From Hydractinia symbiolongicarpus (taxonomy: Eukaryota > Cnidaria > Hydrozoa > Anthoathecata > Hydractiniidae): a stretch of 64,000 bases of DNA. Where the stretch lies: contig NC_079875.1 of assembly GCF_029227915.1 (NCBI RefSeq), forward strand, positions 23,117,001 through 23,181,000. Direction: 5' to 3'. Positions 52,121-64,000 of this stretch are shown here, in pieces (position 1 is the stretch's first letter; every line of letters begins with the position of its first letter). The position numbers and the translations under genes are program-made. The notes under the pieces were generated by a model. The model worked only from the letters and a program-made list of their open reading frames with translations, had not been told where the DNA came from and made no database searches.

Positions 52121-52325
52121 TGAAATTCATGGAGATATTCATGGAGATATTCATGGAGATATTCATGGAGATATTCATGGACATATTCATTAAGATATTC
52201 ATGGAGATATTTATGGAGATATTCAAAGAGATATTTATGGAGATATTCATGGAGATATTCATGGAGATATTTATGGAGATATTCATAGACATATTCATGG
52301 AGATATTTATGGAGATATTCAAAGT
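52121..52325. repeat. 12-bp minisatellite (about 17 units)
   Basis: Tandem units of GGAGATATTCAT with a few substitutions. Because the period is a multiple of three and the unit has no stop in two frames, it is open on both strands (repeats of Met-Glu-Ile-Phe on plus and Met-Asn-Ile-Ser on minus). These frames are a by-product of the repeat, not genes. Confidence 0.85.
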
Positions 52326-52882
52326 GTCACAGAAAACCGATTTCATTCATTAACTCTCCCAGAATTCATTTTGAATAAATTTTCCAGAGCTTTTTATTAT
52401 CCAAATTACAAGGAAGAATCTACGCCCTCAGTTCAAACAAAAGTTGAATATTCAATGAGCATTTTTTTCTCCAAGAAACAAGTTATGTGTGCTTTGGTAG
52501 TGTAATAACAGCAAACATCAAGTCAGCGTAATCCTGAATCCAGACTTTATACCATTATATGATGATATCATCAGTCGAAATGTTGAAACGACATTACATT
52601 GAAAAATACATACATTGATATATTCCTTTTTCATCCAAATTTGAAACACAAAGGTTTGATTGCATTTTATTATTGTATAATTCACAAAATATTTTGAATC
52701 TTTCATTTATCACATGTCCTTTTTATAGAAACACCTTCAATTTTAGCAAGCCAGGGTCGAATGGTCTTTTAGTATTAGCTTGTTATTAAAAACCGACATT
52801 ATAAGCCCCTTCCAGTGTAAATTTTGGAATAGCGAGAAGGTGAATTTCCACATAAACAAACAATCAACAGCGATCGTAATGA

Positions 52883-53122
52883 TTATTCCTCGATGACAGT
52901 CAGTATTCTTTTCATATCAAAATCATGTGAAGAAAGTCTTCTTTTTCTTTTTCTAGATATATGTTCTTCTAAATTGCTTCCCCATTTATTATTCTCTTTT
53001 TTTGTCTCTCTTACAGTCGATTCTTCTTGTATAGTATGCAACATGCTTTTGATTGATCGAGCACTTCGGTAAATATCTTGACGAAGACATTCTATTTTTT
53101 CCAAAATCTCTCGTCTATTCAT
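52883..53122 (-). CDS. Small basic protein or exon, unrecognised
   Basis: A 79-codon frame from ATG 53,122. The N-terminal half is helical and charged (REILEKIECLRQDIYRSARS). The second half has a nuclear-localisation-like SRKRKRRLSSHDFD. Composition is protein-like rather than random AT, with steady polar/charged alternation. There is no known family, no visible upstream exon and no promoter. It could be a short gene, a first exon or a chance frame. Confidence 0.3.
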   Translation of the reverse strand: MNRREILEKIECLRQDIYRSARSIKSMLHTIQEESTVRETKKENNKWGSNLEEHISRKRKRRLSSHDFDMKRILTVIEE

Positions 53123-53459
53123 TATTTTAATTTATATTATTAATATTATTATTTCTAGGTTATAAGCTCTTGATATGAATTACAAGAGACAATGTGATTT
53201 GTTCTTTCGAGCGTTTTTTTTTTTTGCAAATCAATGATGCGTGACATTTTATTTGCACGCAGCTGTGAAGAAATCTCCACAACACCTTGGGAATAAAAAA
53301 AAAAACATGCGTTACTCAAGTTTAAAGTGAAGCCCCCAACTATACACAATATACATTGGTATTTTTAACTTCTTTTTAACTCTTTAACTTTATCATGTTT
53401 GGCATACCCTGCAAACTGTTAAAAATTTTATTGCAACTTCATTTCGGGTTCCCCGCAGA

Positions 53460-53745
53460 GTTGATAATTTGCTGACAGGTGGCCCTGTAGATTTTTCCAC
53501 GGGTTAATGACTAGTCTCTTTAATAATAGCCGTAATTTTGTCTGTTTGTAACGGAAACACGAAATGCGATATATAAAGGAGGGCGACCGCGTAAATTTTT
53601 CCAAAGGTTGATGACTGGTATTATAATAGCCGTATACGTCTGTCTGTCACGCAGAATAGTAACGCAACTAGCAAGACGCACGCAAAGTGGTATAAAAAGG
53701 ACGGGCGAACCCGTGGATTATTCCACGGGCCAACGACTATTAACA
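53460..53745 (-). mobile_element. Short HINE-like units
   Basis: One partial unit end (GTAGATTTTTCCACGGGTTA) and two full short units in tandem with the CTTTAATAATAGCCGT head, CTGTCTGTC microsatellite and CCCGTGGATTATTCCACGGG hairpin end. Same orientation as those at 21.6 and 36.4 kb. Confidence 0.65.
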
Positions 53746-56700
53746 TTTTTTTTATTTTGCTGAATAATTTCATGTAAAAATTCACAAATTAATCTTGAGT
53801 GATGCAGAGTTAGGCGCTTACAACTTCGGTTTAAATAAACACGCAAGCAAGAGCCATGTCAAAGTTAAAGAGTCACCCGTCAATTTTATTTTACATTACG
53901 AGTTTGAAAATCTGTTAATAGTTTAAGTAAAAAATGCAGTCTATATACCCTGTCGTTGTAAAATTGTGAGCAAAAATTAACCTTGAGGTGTGCGTAAAAT
54001 GCCTCATTGAATCAATAAACATTATACTTTTGCCTACGTTTATCTTACTGTGTAAGGTGTAGCTACCTAACTGCATTTAGCTAACATAATAAATAATATT
54101 TGAAAATTTTGTTGCATCTGACTGTATTTAGCTACTTTCACTTTTTAGCTAGAAGTAGTTAGGTAGCCACAAGCCAAGTTACCCATAATACCCTAGTCAA
54201 AGCGTGAGATTGGTATAACAGAACATATCTAGTATTTGATTTTGATTTCCGCGCTTCCATATTCAAAACATAAGGTAATTAAAACTCTCACACCAGATTT
54301 TAATTATATCAGTAAAGGAGAAAAAATCGCGGTATTAATGTTATCCCGAACTAACCGTGCACAGTATAGTTATATATGGTTAAGGCTATGTTTAAATATT
54401 ATTTACATTTCAAATATTTTTAAAGACTTTGAGCTATATATAAATGCAAAATGTGTTTACTAACTTCATGCAGCAGCCAGCTACCTACCATAGTCCATCC
54501 TAACGATTTTACAAATGCCACTAGCTAGCTGAATATTACTTTTCCTATTTCTTATTTATTCAGACTGGTTGACAAAGTTTAATGTTGTCCTATTGTTGTC
54601 TATCTATAATGTAATAGGTAGCTACTGTTTTTATTTTGTAGCAAAAATAAAAATACATAGCATCTGAAATGTTGCAATGTGAACAGTCTGTGTTACTCCA
54701 GATATACTCCAGATTTTTACACTTATAAAAATTTTTGGAACTTGCTTGAGCGTATTAGTTTCTTCTTAATAATAACGGAGTATCCAGGATACGTCATTCG
54801 TGAGCAAAATCTAGAGTTTTTTCAGCCACAAAATTCTTTGATTGGAAGGTGAATTTATGTACAATCAGTTTCTACTTTTTACTATTACGTTTAATTGATG
54901 AGCTTATTCCGTGAAATATGAAAAGCTCGGTGACTGTTACTCCTATAACAGGACAACAACAGACTTTTAATTGTGTCTTATGCACAATCTGAAGTGACGA
55001 TAAAGTTTGTTTGAAAAAAGTGCCAAAAAATACGCTCCACACTAAAACTTTTTTCTCTTGTCAATGAAACGCATAATGTCTACATCATTGTTAACACCGT
55101 GGTCAGCATCAACCATATTTTCTTTGGATATTACGAATGGTTTTTATAACTATAATCTAGTATAAAATGTGAGCACCTAAGCATCATAGATAGGACAAGA
55201 GATGGCACAGTGTGTTAGCTAGATAAACACCTTTCAGAAGTACTAAATTTAAGTTTGTATTCTTCCTAGATTGTGATAAAGATAAAGCTGTTTGAAACAT
55301 GTCTAAAAGTAAAAATGATTTGATGAGATTTGGAGTACCACGAGCAAAAACAAGAAATGTCTGTTCTAAGAAGTTGTTTATTAAGGAATTATTATAAGAA
55401 TTGTGTGTCCTTATATTTGAGATATAGCTTAGCATTGTTACACCTGTCATGAACATCTTGAGTATCTTTCAGAGTGAGACGATTACCCAGTTCCAAAAAT
55501 TTCACGATATTTCTTGTATATGCTCTGAATTTATGAATCGGGTTGCTCATTCTCTGGGTGATAAAAATTATAAGTACTAGTTATCGCCAGATACAGAGTA
55601 CAAATTGGATGTATTTTTACAAGTTCTGAGATTTTGTGCCAGTATTTTTCCAACCCTTTAGGCATGGAATAATATGACTGTTTAGGATTAAAAAAATTAT
55701 CATGTGAATTTCGCACTAATACTTTTCTTTAAACTCAAAACATTAGTGTCAACGGTGCAGACGAACATAATTTCAGGTAAAGGTCGTGAAATTTTTTTAC
55801 CGCTCTTATGATACTCATATTTTGATATTTCTACGAATTCCTTAAATATCCATACCACTCACTAACCATCTAGTAACTCATTCACAGTCATTCTAATGTT
55901 CTAACTTGGTATTATATTTATAAAGCGTGCGAAATCACATGGACACCCTCCCATTTAACTACATGCTAGTAAAAACACTTCATTGATGGAAATGTGCACT
56001 GTACACATATAATTTTTTACACATAAAAACACCAGTACATTTAAAATACATGTTTTAAAACAATAAAAAGTATGTTTATGTCTCCGCTCAATTGTCATGA
56101 GCGATTAGTCACCGGATGTTAACAAATACCTTTGAAAAACACATAACAAAACCCTTGTATTTTTATTGCCAACTTAAGTTTGTGGTTTTAAAGACTCTAA
56201 ATTTATCCGAAGTAAAATCTCTAATTATAACCAACACGCAAGCACCATGTGAACATACTCTTTTGGGGACATCTTCTGTCGCTAAAATGCAACACGATTA
56301 ATTTTTTTTTAATACAAAATCTAACTTCGCTCTTAAAAAGTTATAAGGTCCTATGAGCAAAATTAAAAAGCAACGGCTGTTTTTAAGTAAGGAGATATTT
56401 CATTGGAAACTACCGAAACTTACTTCATATTCCTCATTAAGGAGTAAGTTCAAATGATCACCCCCAAACACGTTCACTTATGTTGATATATTATCTGCAG
56501 ATAATTCTGTTTGCCTTTCGGTCCATACAAACTAACGTGTACGTAAATCCGTGTACATGGCCAACACTAAAATAAGTGCTCCCTAACCTGCTCATCTTAC
56601 TTAAAGTTACTGTAACTACTAAATAAGCCTCGGGGGCTTATCTCTTAGAATGTCGTTCGACGTAGGGGGCTTATTGGGAGAAAATTAGTAGAAGCGGTGG

Positions 56701-58397
56701 GGATTTGATAAATTGGCAACTGGGAACCCTCCATTTAAAAATATTTATGCCACAAAAAAATAGAGGCATGTTTGTCTAAGGCGCAAAATAAAAACATATT
56801 GTACTTTGTATAATGTCTTCATTTTTTTTCTTTCTTTTTTGTTGTTCTTGTTGCAGTTGTTGCCGCTGCTTATCCCTGTTTCTGTCTCATCATCGGATTA
56901 TTTCGGTTGTATATTGAATAAATCCGTTTTCATAATCCTGCAGGAAGTAGCTAAATAAAATAAAAGATATTTTTTAAATATCATTTTACAAGAGGATTGA
57001 CCGGTTATTAAATGCAATCAATTTGGACGATTTACTGAGGCTGATTTTATTTAAATTTTAGCATATTCTTTCATAATTGTTAGGGTTTTTTTATGAAAGA
57101 GAAAGAAATATTAAGTCATTTCATTGATTGATAAATTTCTAAAATCACTGTTTAGAGAGTGCGCTGTTAGCCATACCAGAGCATCAAAACCTAATTTTCT
57201 ACCTTCGTCACTAAAACGTGACCCATCCACTTTTATCTACACGTTTACGTTGCGACCTAGTTGTACACGTACGCAATCTAATTTACCCCTCTTATTAGCA
57301 CCAGATTTAACACGCCAATCGCAGTAGCCAGGTGACCCAGCATAATTGTATCTTACTGCCAAGAAATTGGAATAGTTAAGGTGGGAAAAATTACGCTATG
57401 TATCAAACGATTTTTCAGCGTATTCTGACCGCGCTTTTTGATTGGTTAATTCTATTCTATTGCTATTTCTCGAATGCTCAATATCGGAAAATCCTTTGTT
57501 TTGAGCGCGAATGGTCTCACTTACTCGAACAAATATAATTAATTCTTGTATTATTAAAGGGTAAGATGTGACCACGCTGATTTTGTGCTCATTGGTTTTT
57601 TGTAATTCAGGGTTTGCTATGAGGTGGATTTGAATTTTAGGAATTTTCTGTGACATTTGTTTGCGTCCAAGCTTTTTTTTGAGAGAAACTTAATTTGATA
57701 TCCTCAAAGAAAGCTTAGTTAACTAGGCTATAATCACAGGAAAATTTGTAACCATATATAATATTAATTATAATTAATTAATATTATAGACATTGTGGAG
57801 GAGTGCACAACTTAGCTATCATTCTCTTCTAATTTTAACGTCAGCATAAACCGATGTTGAAATCAATCAAACTTACAAAGAAGCAGTGCTGTATATTTAC
57901 AAAGAAGCAGTGTTTAACAGAAAATAGTAATGCTGGGATGGACAAACCTTCTTCGTGTAAAATTTTAAAACAAACTAATACACGCCATATTTAACGACGG
58001 ATTGAGGCTGTTTCAGATTATGTTACTCGGGACTCGGGAGTAGAAGTAAGGTGTTTGGTGGAATATGGAATTTTATTTGCTGTATTTTTAATGAGTAAAG
58101 TTGATTCTTATTTGTGACTTTTTCTCGATTTCTTTAAAATTCGAGTCATTAAAAGCCTCAGTTATTAACTTTGGTAGGTTCATATGATAGATAAGTACTA
58201 CTACTCCTGCTACTACTACTACTACTAGGGCGAAATAAAAAATATATACAAATACAAATAAGAAACACCAACTTAATACCAAATATTTCTCAAAATATTT
58301 CGCGCTCTTTATGAGAACCAGTAAAATGACTTGACCCTCAGTGGTTAAAGTTTTACAATCACTTTAGTTTTCATATACCATATGCATCAATCAAATA
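53746..58397. other. AT-rich intergenic DNA
   Basis: Frames up to 90 codons occur on both strands (for example 55,456-55,184 minus) but none shows domain-like composition, splice context or similarity that I recognise. There is a short ACT/TAC simple repeat near 58,200. I call no genes here. Confidence 0.4.
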
Positions 58398-58862
58398 CCA
58401 TACCTCTCAGAGCTTTAGATATTGGCTATTACTCGAAACTACCCCTAGAAATCTCTGTGAAATACTTATAATCGGAAAAGATTATAATTTTCGATAGGAT
58501 TATCCTTATAACTTACAAGACAACTTTTTCGTCGAAGGGTATCTTCCTGAAAATTTTGGTTACGTACCCGAAAACCGGAAAAAACGGATTTTCGGGCAAT
58601 TTTTGGTCTTTATTCATGCGAACTATGTAAAACCGGAAAATATGTTAAATAACTTTTATTTGGATGTCAGAAACTTTAAACAGAATGTAAAAATTCGCTC
58701 TGGGACGAAAGTAATTGAATTTTAAGCAAAGAGTGGTGTATTAGACAAATTTCAAGCTTCCGATGACGTCACAGAAAAAGTGCTGACATAAGAAAAAATT
58801 TATTGATGCCATTTTGTTTCTTGACGTACTATATGTGTGGCAAGTTTGATTCAAATTTGACT
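58398..58862 (-). mobile_element. Second copy of the G-rich-end MITE (interior)
   Basis: Reverse complement of about 873-1388, with matching blocks such as ATTACTCGAAACTACCCCTA, AAACCGGAAAATATGTTAAA and GATGACGTCACAG. The G-rich palindromic termini are missing on both sides, so it is an older, truncated copy. Confidence 0.7.
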
Positions 58863-59989
58863 GGAATAAGATATCCCAAGAGCGCAGTCAACGCCCTCCT
58901 ACCTTTAAGAATAAAATCAAACACGAAGAACTTTCACCTTGCAATTATTTTCGTCTTCATGGATTCATAAACAACATAATTACAATACAAGAACTTAAGC
59001 AACGTTGAATCTGAGATAAAAGTTCGTATTGCTTAAAAAAAAGTAAAAAAAAACCAACAAAAAAAGAAGAACAATAAAAAATTAAATAGGTTGCTTTTTC
59101 AATTTTATATTTACAAAACATTCAAAAATACTTTTAGTGACAGGACAACCTCTAGTGCTCTAATATAAGAAAAAGATATAGCAGGTCCATTTATTTAGCA
59201 CATATGATGATATTTTTGGTACTTTTGCGTAAGTCAAGAGGCAAGAATACAAATTCAATATTACCGAATTTCGTAACGCGCTTGTGGGACAAATTTTAGC
59301 CTGTTTTTGTTTGACTCGATAGCCCAGTCAAGTTTCTCGGTCACTTTCTCACAAAGAATTATTTGTGTCATAAGGACAAAGGCAGAAATGTGTAACGTTC
59401 TCCTAATTCTTTGCATATTATACTAACGTCTAACTTTTAAATAATGTGTTGATATGGTGCAGCTAGTCCTCTCAGCGGTATATTAACTTTATTACAAAGC
59501 TTCAAGTAAGAACAACCTACAGTTATTAACTTTTACAAAGTTCAAAGTTGGATATCATACAAAGGCTATTTTTAGCTATGTGGCCTGTGAAAGTGAGCAT
59601 GGACTGAAGTACTTGTTAAAGTATACATAACACATCTTTTCGTTATAATCAACCTTCAAGGTATAAATTAAATATAGCTAGATGAATGAAACCACCAATG
59701 TAAAATGTATGCTTGGCTATGGCTAGCTACCTAGAACAAGGGTAAACAAGAAGGACAACCAAACATGAATTAGGGCTAGCTAATTGTAGCGAAAGTAGAA
59801 AAAATGGATAATCCAATATCAAGCTGAAAGAATCAAGATATGGATAATCATCAAAGGCCATTGTCAAATTTGGACAAAATGTTATTAAAAATGCCACAAC
59901 TGCATATGTAGGAGCTTATTGTCTTAATTACGTGATTATCTAAAAGCGATACGTTGGTAGTAACGATACGTTGGTAGTAGCCATACGTT
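58863..59989. other. AT-rich non-coding DNA
   Basis: No gene recognised. ACGTTGGTAGTA is repeated three times near 59,952-59,995, just before the LINE fragment. Confidence 0.4.
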
Positions 59990-60470
59990 GGTAGTAACTC
60001 AATTTTTTGTCAGACTTGCAAGCATTGGGTACATAAGAAGTGCAGTAGTATTAGTGGAGGGTTAAGAACTGACATTCAGTTTGTATGCAAGCGTTGCAAA
60101 GGTGAGATTATAGAGAATGAAGTATTTCCGGCTTTAATGATGTACAACAGTGGCTCGTTAGAGATAGTTGAGAACTTCTGTTACTTAGGTGATATGTTGG
60201 GCAGTGAAGGGGTGTTGGAAGAAGTGTTACTTGCAGGATAGGTTCTGCTTGGAAAAAGTTCAGAGAGTTACTTCCTTTGTTGACTAGCAGAGTCCTGTCA
60301 ATTGAGGTAAAAGGTAGGTTGTATGAGGCCTGTGTAAGAAGTGTTATGTTGTACGGTAGTGAGACATGGGCAGTGAAGCAGGAAGATCTTGACCGTTTAG
60401 AAAGGAATGATATGAGAATGGTTAGGTGGATGTGTAACGCCAGTCTGAGTTGTGGAACATGTGTGTGAGC
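59990..60470 (+). pseudogene. LINE fragment: PHD-like finger and RT C-terminal region
   Basis: The plus strand reads a zinc-finger-like stretch (CQTCKHWVHKKCSSISGGLR, then CKRCKG), then a non-LTR RT thumb/C-terminal region FCYLGDMLGSEGV and, after a frameshift near 60,230, SIEVKGRLYEACVRSVMLYG then SETWAVKQ and MRMVRWMC. The SETW and RM-x-RWM blocks are characteristic of LINE ORF2 C-termini. It is a fragment with two frameshifts and a stop, of a different family from the LINE at 6-11.7 kb. The 154-codon minus-strand frame here is its shadow. Confidence 0.7.
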
Positions 60471-63345
60471 TTCTCCATCTTTCCAGTGCATAATCTTCAT
60501 TCCCACATCCAGAAAAAGCACAATGTCTAGCCATGTTTTATATTCGAAGACTGTAAGTCGACTGTTGAACACGCTTTGTTTACATACGAAAATGTAGATT
60601 AGTGCCGAGGCCCCACGCGTTAATTATGTATTTTACAGAACAAGCTGAAATCGGAGAATGGTGTATTGGTAAAGTTGCAATTTAAATTTTCTGTTAATGT
60701 TGTTGTTTTTTTCTAGTTGCGCTACCATTATGAAAAAATTTGTCCCTACGCGCTTTACTAGTGCCCAGACTGCGCTGTATGAAAGTCGGTAATGTAGATC
60801 ATACACGAAAGTAACTAAAAATCCCTAATACATAGTTCACAAATTCTCTGTTACATAACAAAAGTGCTGTGCTATCCAATGGTTAAATCGTCTGTTTGGA
60901 AATGTCTCTTTTTTCGCTGCAATTGATCTGCGCGTAAACCAGTTCTTTTAAAACTCAAACTACACAAAATTTGCGCCTAGTTAAAAATTAATGTTAATTT
61001 CATAACACCTCCATATCAGAGGATTTACTTTGTCGTATAATCTTAATAATAAAACATAACCTAGTCTTCATAAAGAGTGGGATACATCACGTGGGTTCTA
61101 GAAATATGATTTATTTTCATCTTTATTGTAGAACACATTTAGCAATTGTGAATTACATATAGCGGGAGTCGAATCTATTGTAGCGCACAAATGTCTAATT
61201 TGAGTGTAGAGGAATATTCCAATTGCTCTTTTTATTGAATCAGCAATGCATTTAATTTATTGAACAATTTCACTTGCTTGTAATCTAGAATGCAAATAGT
61301 CTTCAGAAGAGAATCAAGAACAGTGTTGCATTGATTATTGGAAATTTCAAGACCTAAGAAAGTGTAGAGTGTAGAGAGTTCTGTACATAGAATTTCTTCC
61401 CAAATTAGCTTCAATACCCTCCTCTTGGATGTTAGTGTGCAGTAAAATCGACTTTACAGGGGGCCAAGTGAGGAGAGTTTTGCCGAAGAAAGAACCTGGA
61501 GACAATATATTATGCTATCTTTCATTCCGGAAGGTAAAACATCCCTACGAGCCTTCATTTTTATAGGCTTGAAAAAGTCATAAACTGGCTAAAAAATAGA
61601 ATAACAAAACCAAAGAATCCGCAAACAAAATGTAGAAACGGTCTTTGAATTTGAATTTTTTTATATGTCTTATTGCTGGGCGTGTCAGCTTTTTAGAGAG
61701 GTCAGATCTCAGTGTAAATTGGGACTTTAAATGCGCGTCTGCCATAACGTGCATAACGTATCCTCTACATAGAGCTTCTTTTACAAAAGTTTGTCTGTCA
61801 TTTCATCTGTTCAGAGATATATTTTCTATAACAAATGCTCACCATAAAGAGGTGTGACTGTATTGTGTCTTTCTTCTATTATGATATTTATATATATGAT
61901 ATTTTTTCCGTCATTGGGTCTCGGACAATGATAACATATAGGCTTCGAACAAATTCTCTGATGAAATATAATGAGTAGCATAAGACTCTGTTTTCACCAG
62001 CGCTTATAAATACTACCTATTACGCTTTTTTAAAGTAAATCCCCGCTCGAAAAATACTTTTCTCAGTCAGTTTTTATACTAAAATAGGGGAAGTCATGGG
62101 AGTAGCAAGTTTTGAAAGAGCTGATACAGAGAGAAGCCTTTTTTATTGACTGTTTGTGTGTGGGTAGCATTTTGATTAAAAAGATTAGGAGAAGAGTGAC
62201 CTCTCTAAAAACAGGGTTTATAATCTAGAGAACACTTCAACACGTATATGGTGAGGTACATGTTAGTCTTATTAGTGCTAACAGGCCAAAACTATCCTCA
62301 ATGAGAGAAGAGTTATGCTATAAATAACTTTCCCTGAGTAAAACCTGCCAAAATAAGCGCGTGTCTTAAAGTACGGTAAGTGATTTGCTATTAATAACGA
62401 TTAAAGTGTTTATTTTGTTTCGTGTTGTCTACATGAAGACCGTGCCCCTTTTTGTGGTTATACACAAACTTTATTTAATATTATTAAAAGACTGTTACTG
62501 CACATTCGCATAAGATTAAAGCTCGTATGCGTTCTGAAAATGAAATGTTTTAGCGTTTGGGCGTTACAAAAATTAAAATGGGAAGCATTATCAGTAATGA
62601 TGACAAAGCTGTAACTATATTTGTCCTTTTATCAAATATCAGAAATATCATTATTATTACATGTACATAAAGTTCATTTCTTTGCTAACCCCCTCTTTAT
62701 CTGACAATTTGAATTTTTTTCTCTGTATTAGCTAGGCGAACTGATGACAGAAAGGCATGTGTTGATATATTTTTAATAGGGCTGTTGTTTAAAATTGGCG
62801 TTTACAATGGCATTTAAATATAAGGGCGGGTTAAAGGGCGTTTATTGTTTATTAATTCTTATTTGCTTTTTTGTTTTTGATTAAAAGCTTGTAAATAGTC
62901 CTGATAAAAAAAGAACAAGATTTTTATTACACTTCTTCCAACCTATGTACAGAAAAGAAACACAGCGCCCAGATGTAGATTAGAACTAAAAAATGACTTC
63001 AAAAAATTTGAAAAATTTGATTTGCTTCAATGACTGAGAAGCGTGTGTTTCCAATGATAATGTATTTTGACAGAATGTCATATACTCCAGAAAAAAGTTA
63101 GAAAAGTATTAATGTTCATTTTGTATTAAACGCGAGTGTCATGACTTATGAAGTATTAGGAAACCTCAACACATCGAAACTGGGCATTCATTAAATTTCA
63201 CAACCTGAATGCTTCCTTCCAAGGCGCCATGTACTGATCAATGACCATGTTGTTCGTTTATTTTGGACAATTTTCCTGTTTTTCCATTAAATTTTCGTGG
63301 TCCAAAGAAAATGGCTGAATACGCAACTTTTATAACGTCCCAGTA
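60471..63345. other. AT-rich intergenic DNA
   Basis: No recognised gene. A 60-codon minus-strand frame at 61,414-61,232 and a 70-codon plus frame at 61,645-61,857 are unsupported. I see no RNA gene or clear repeat. Confidence 0.4.

Positions 63346-64000
<655 letters not shown>

Noticed and set aside
52121-52325. CRISPR-like array
   Set aside because: Contiguous 12-bp units without spacers in an animal genome; it is a minisatellite.
52071-52353. 91- and 77-codon frames on opposite strands
   Set aside because: Both are translations of the 12-bp minisatellite.
60108-60572. 154-codon minus-strand frame
   Set aside because: Antisense shadow of a LINE reverse-transcriptase fragment whose SETW and RWM blocks are on the plus strand.
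61232-61414. Possible retroelement fragment (LGLEISNN)
   Set aside because: Only 60 codons with a single weak motif; not enough to assign.

Overview
This is a window of animal genomic DNA, AT-rich, with introns, a eukaryotic proline tRNA and dense transposon debris. The Polinton proteins, HINE-like repeats and a DED/NHL gene resemble those of cnidarians, perhaps a hydrozoan. That assignment is an inference from family resemblance and was not tested by a search.

Layout. 0-2.3 kb: AT-rich DNA with a 760-bp MITE that has G-rich palindromic ends. 2.3-21.0 kb: a decayed Polinton/Maverick (element 1) without recognisable TIRs. In order it carries PolB, small membrane-protein genes, an HNH nuclease, an integrase, two BRO-like genes, the packaging ATPase, a second HNH nuclease, the major capsid protein, a coiled-coil protein, a conserved capsid-region protein and a 24-residue-repeat protein. 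A 5.6-kb CR1/L2-type LINE sits inside one of its genes, and a 1.7-kb TTAA-flanked element sits inside the LINE. 21.1-24.3 kb: LINE tail, HINE-like units, a MITE and a cluster of promoter motifs. 24.7-28.9 kb: two inverted tRNA-Pro copies and the one convincing host gene, a three-exon gene for a 640-residue protein with death effector domain, coiled coil and NHL repeats. 29.88-50.50 kb: a second Polinton (element 2) with both TIRs and a 6-bp target duplication (TATTTC). Its left end is split by about 6.5 kb of HINE-like tandem arrays. 50.5-64 kb: mostly non-coding, with a 12-bp minisatellite, HINE-like units, a MITE copy, a LINE fragment and a 250-bp ATT microsatellite.

How the parts relate. 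The two Polintons are broadly collinear in opposite orientation and share almost every gene family, but their polymerases belong to different lineages. Both are dead: frameshifts, nonsense codons, internal deletions and damaged catalytic motifs are present throughout. Comparing them recovers gene order and split genes. Element 1 keeps the N-terminal half, and element 2 the C-terminal half, of the coiled-coil protein encoded divergently from the capsid gene.

The most interesting signal is a set of perfect or near-perfect hairpins a few to about 35 nt after stop codons of Polinton genes, including shared ones between convergent genes. At homologous junctions in the two elements the stem sequences differ but pairing is kept. 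This resembles the hairpin mRNA 3'-end signals known from Mimivirus and appears to be an undescribed expression signal of these elements. Other highlights are the DED-coiled coil-NHL gene, Polinton TIRs carrying kappaB-, CRE- and NRF1-like motifs, and the spread of the CRE palindrome TGACGTCA by several unrelated transposons.
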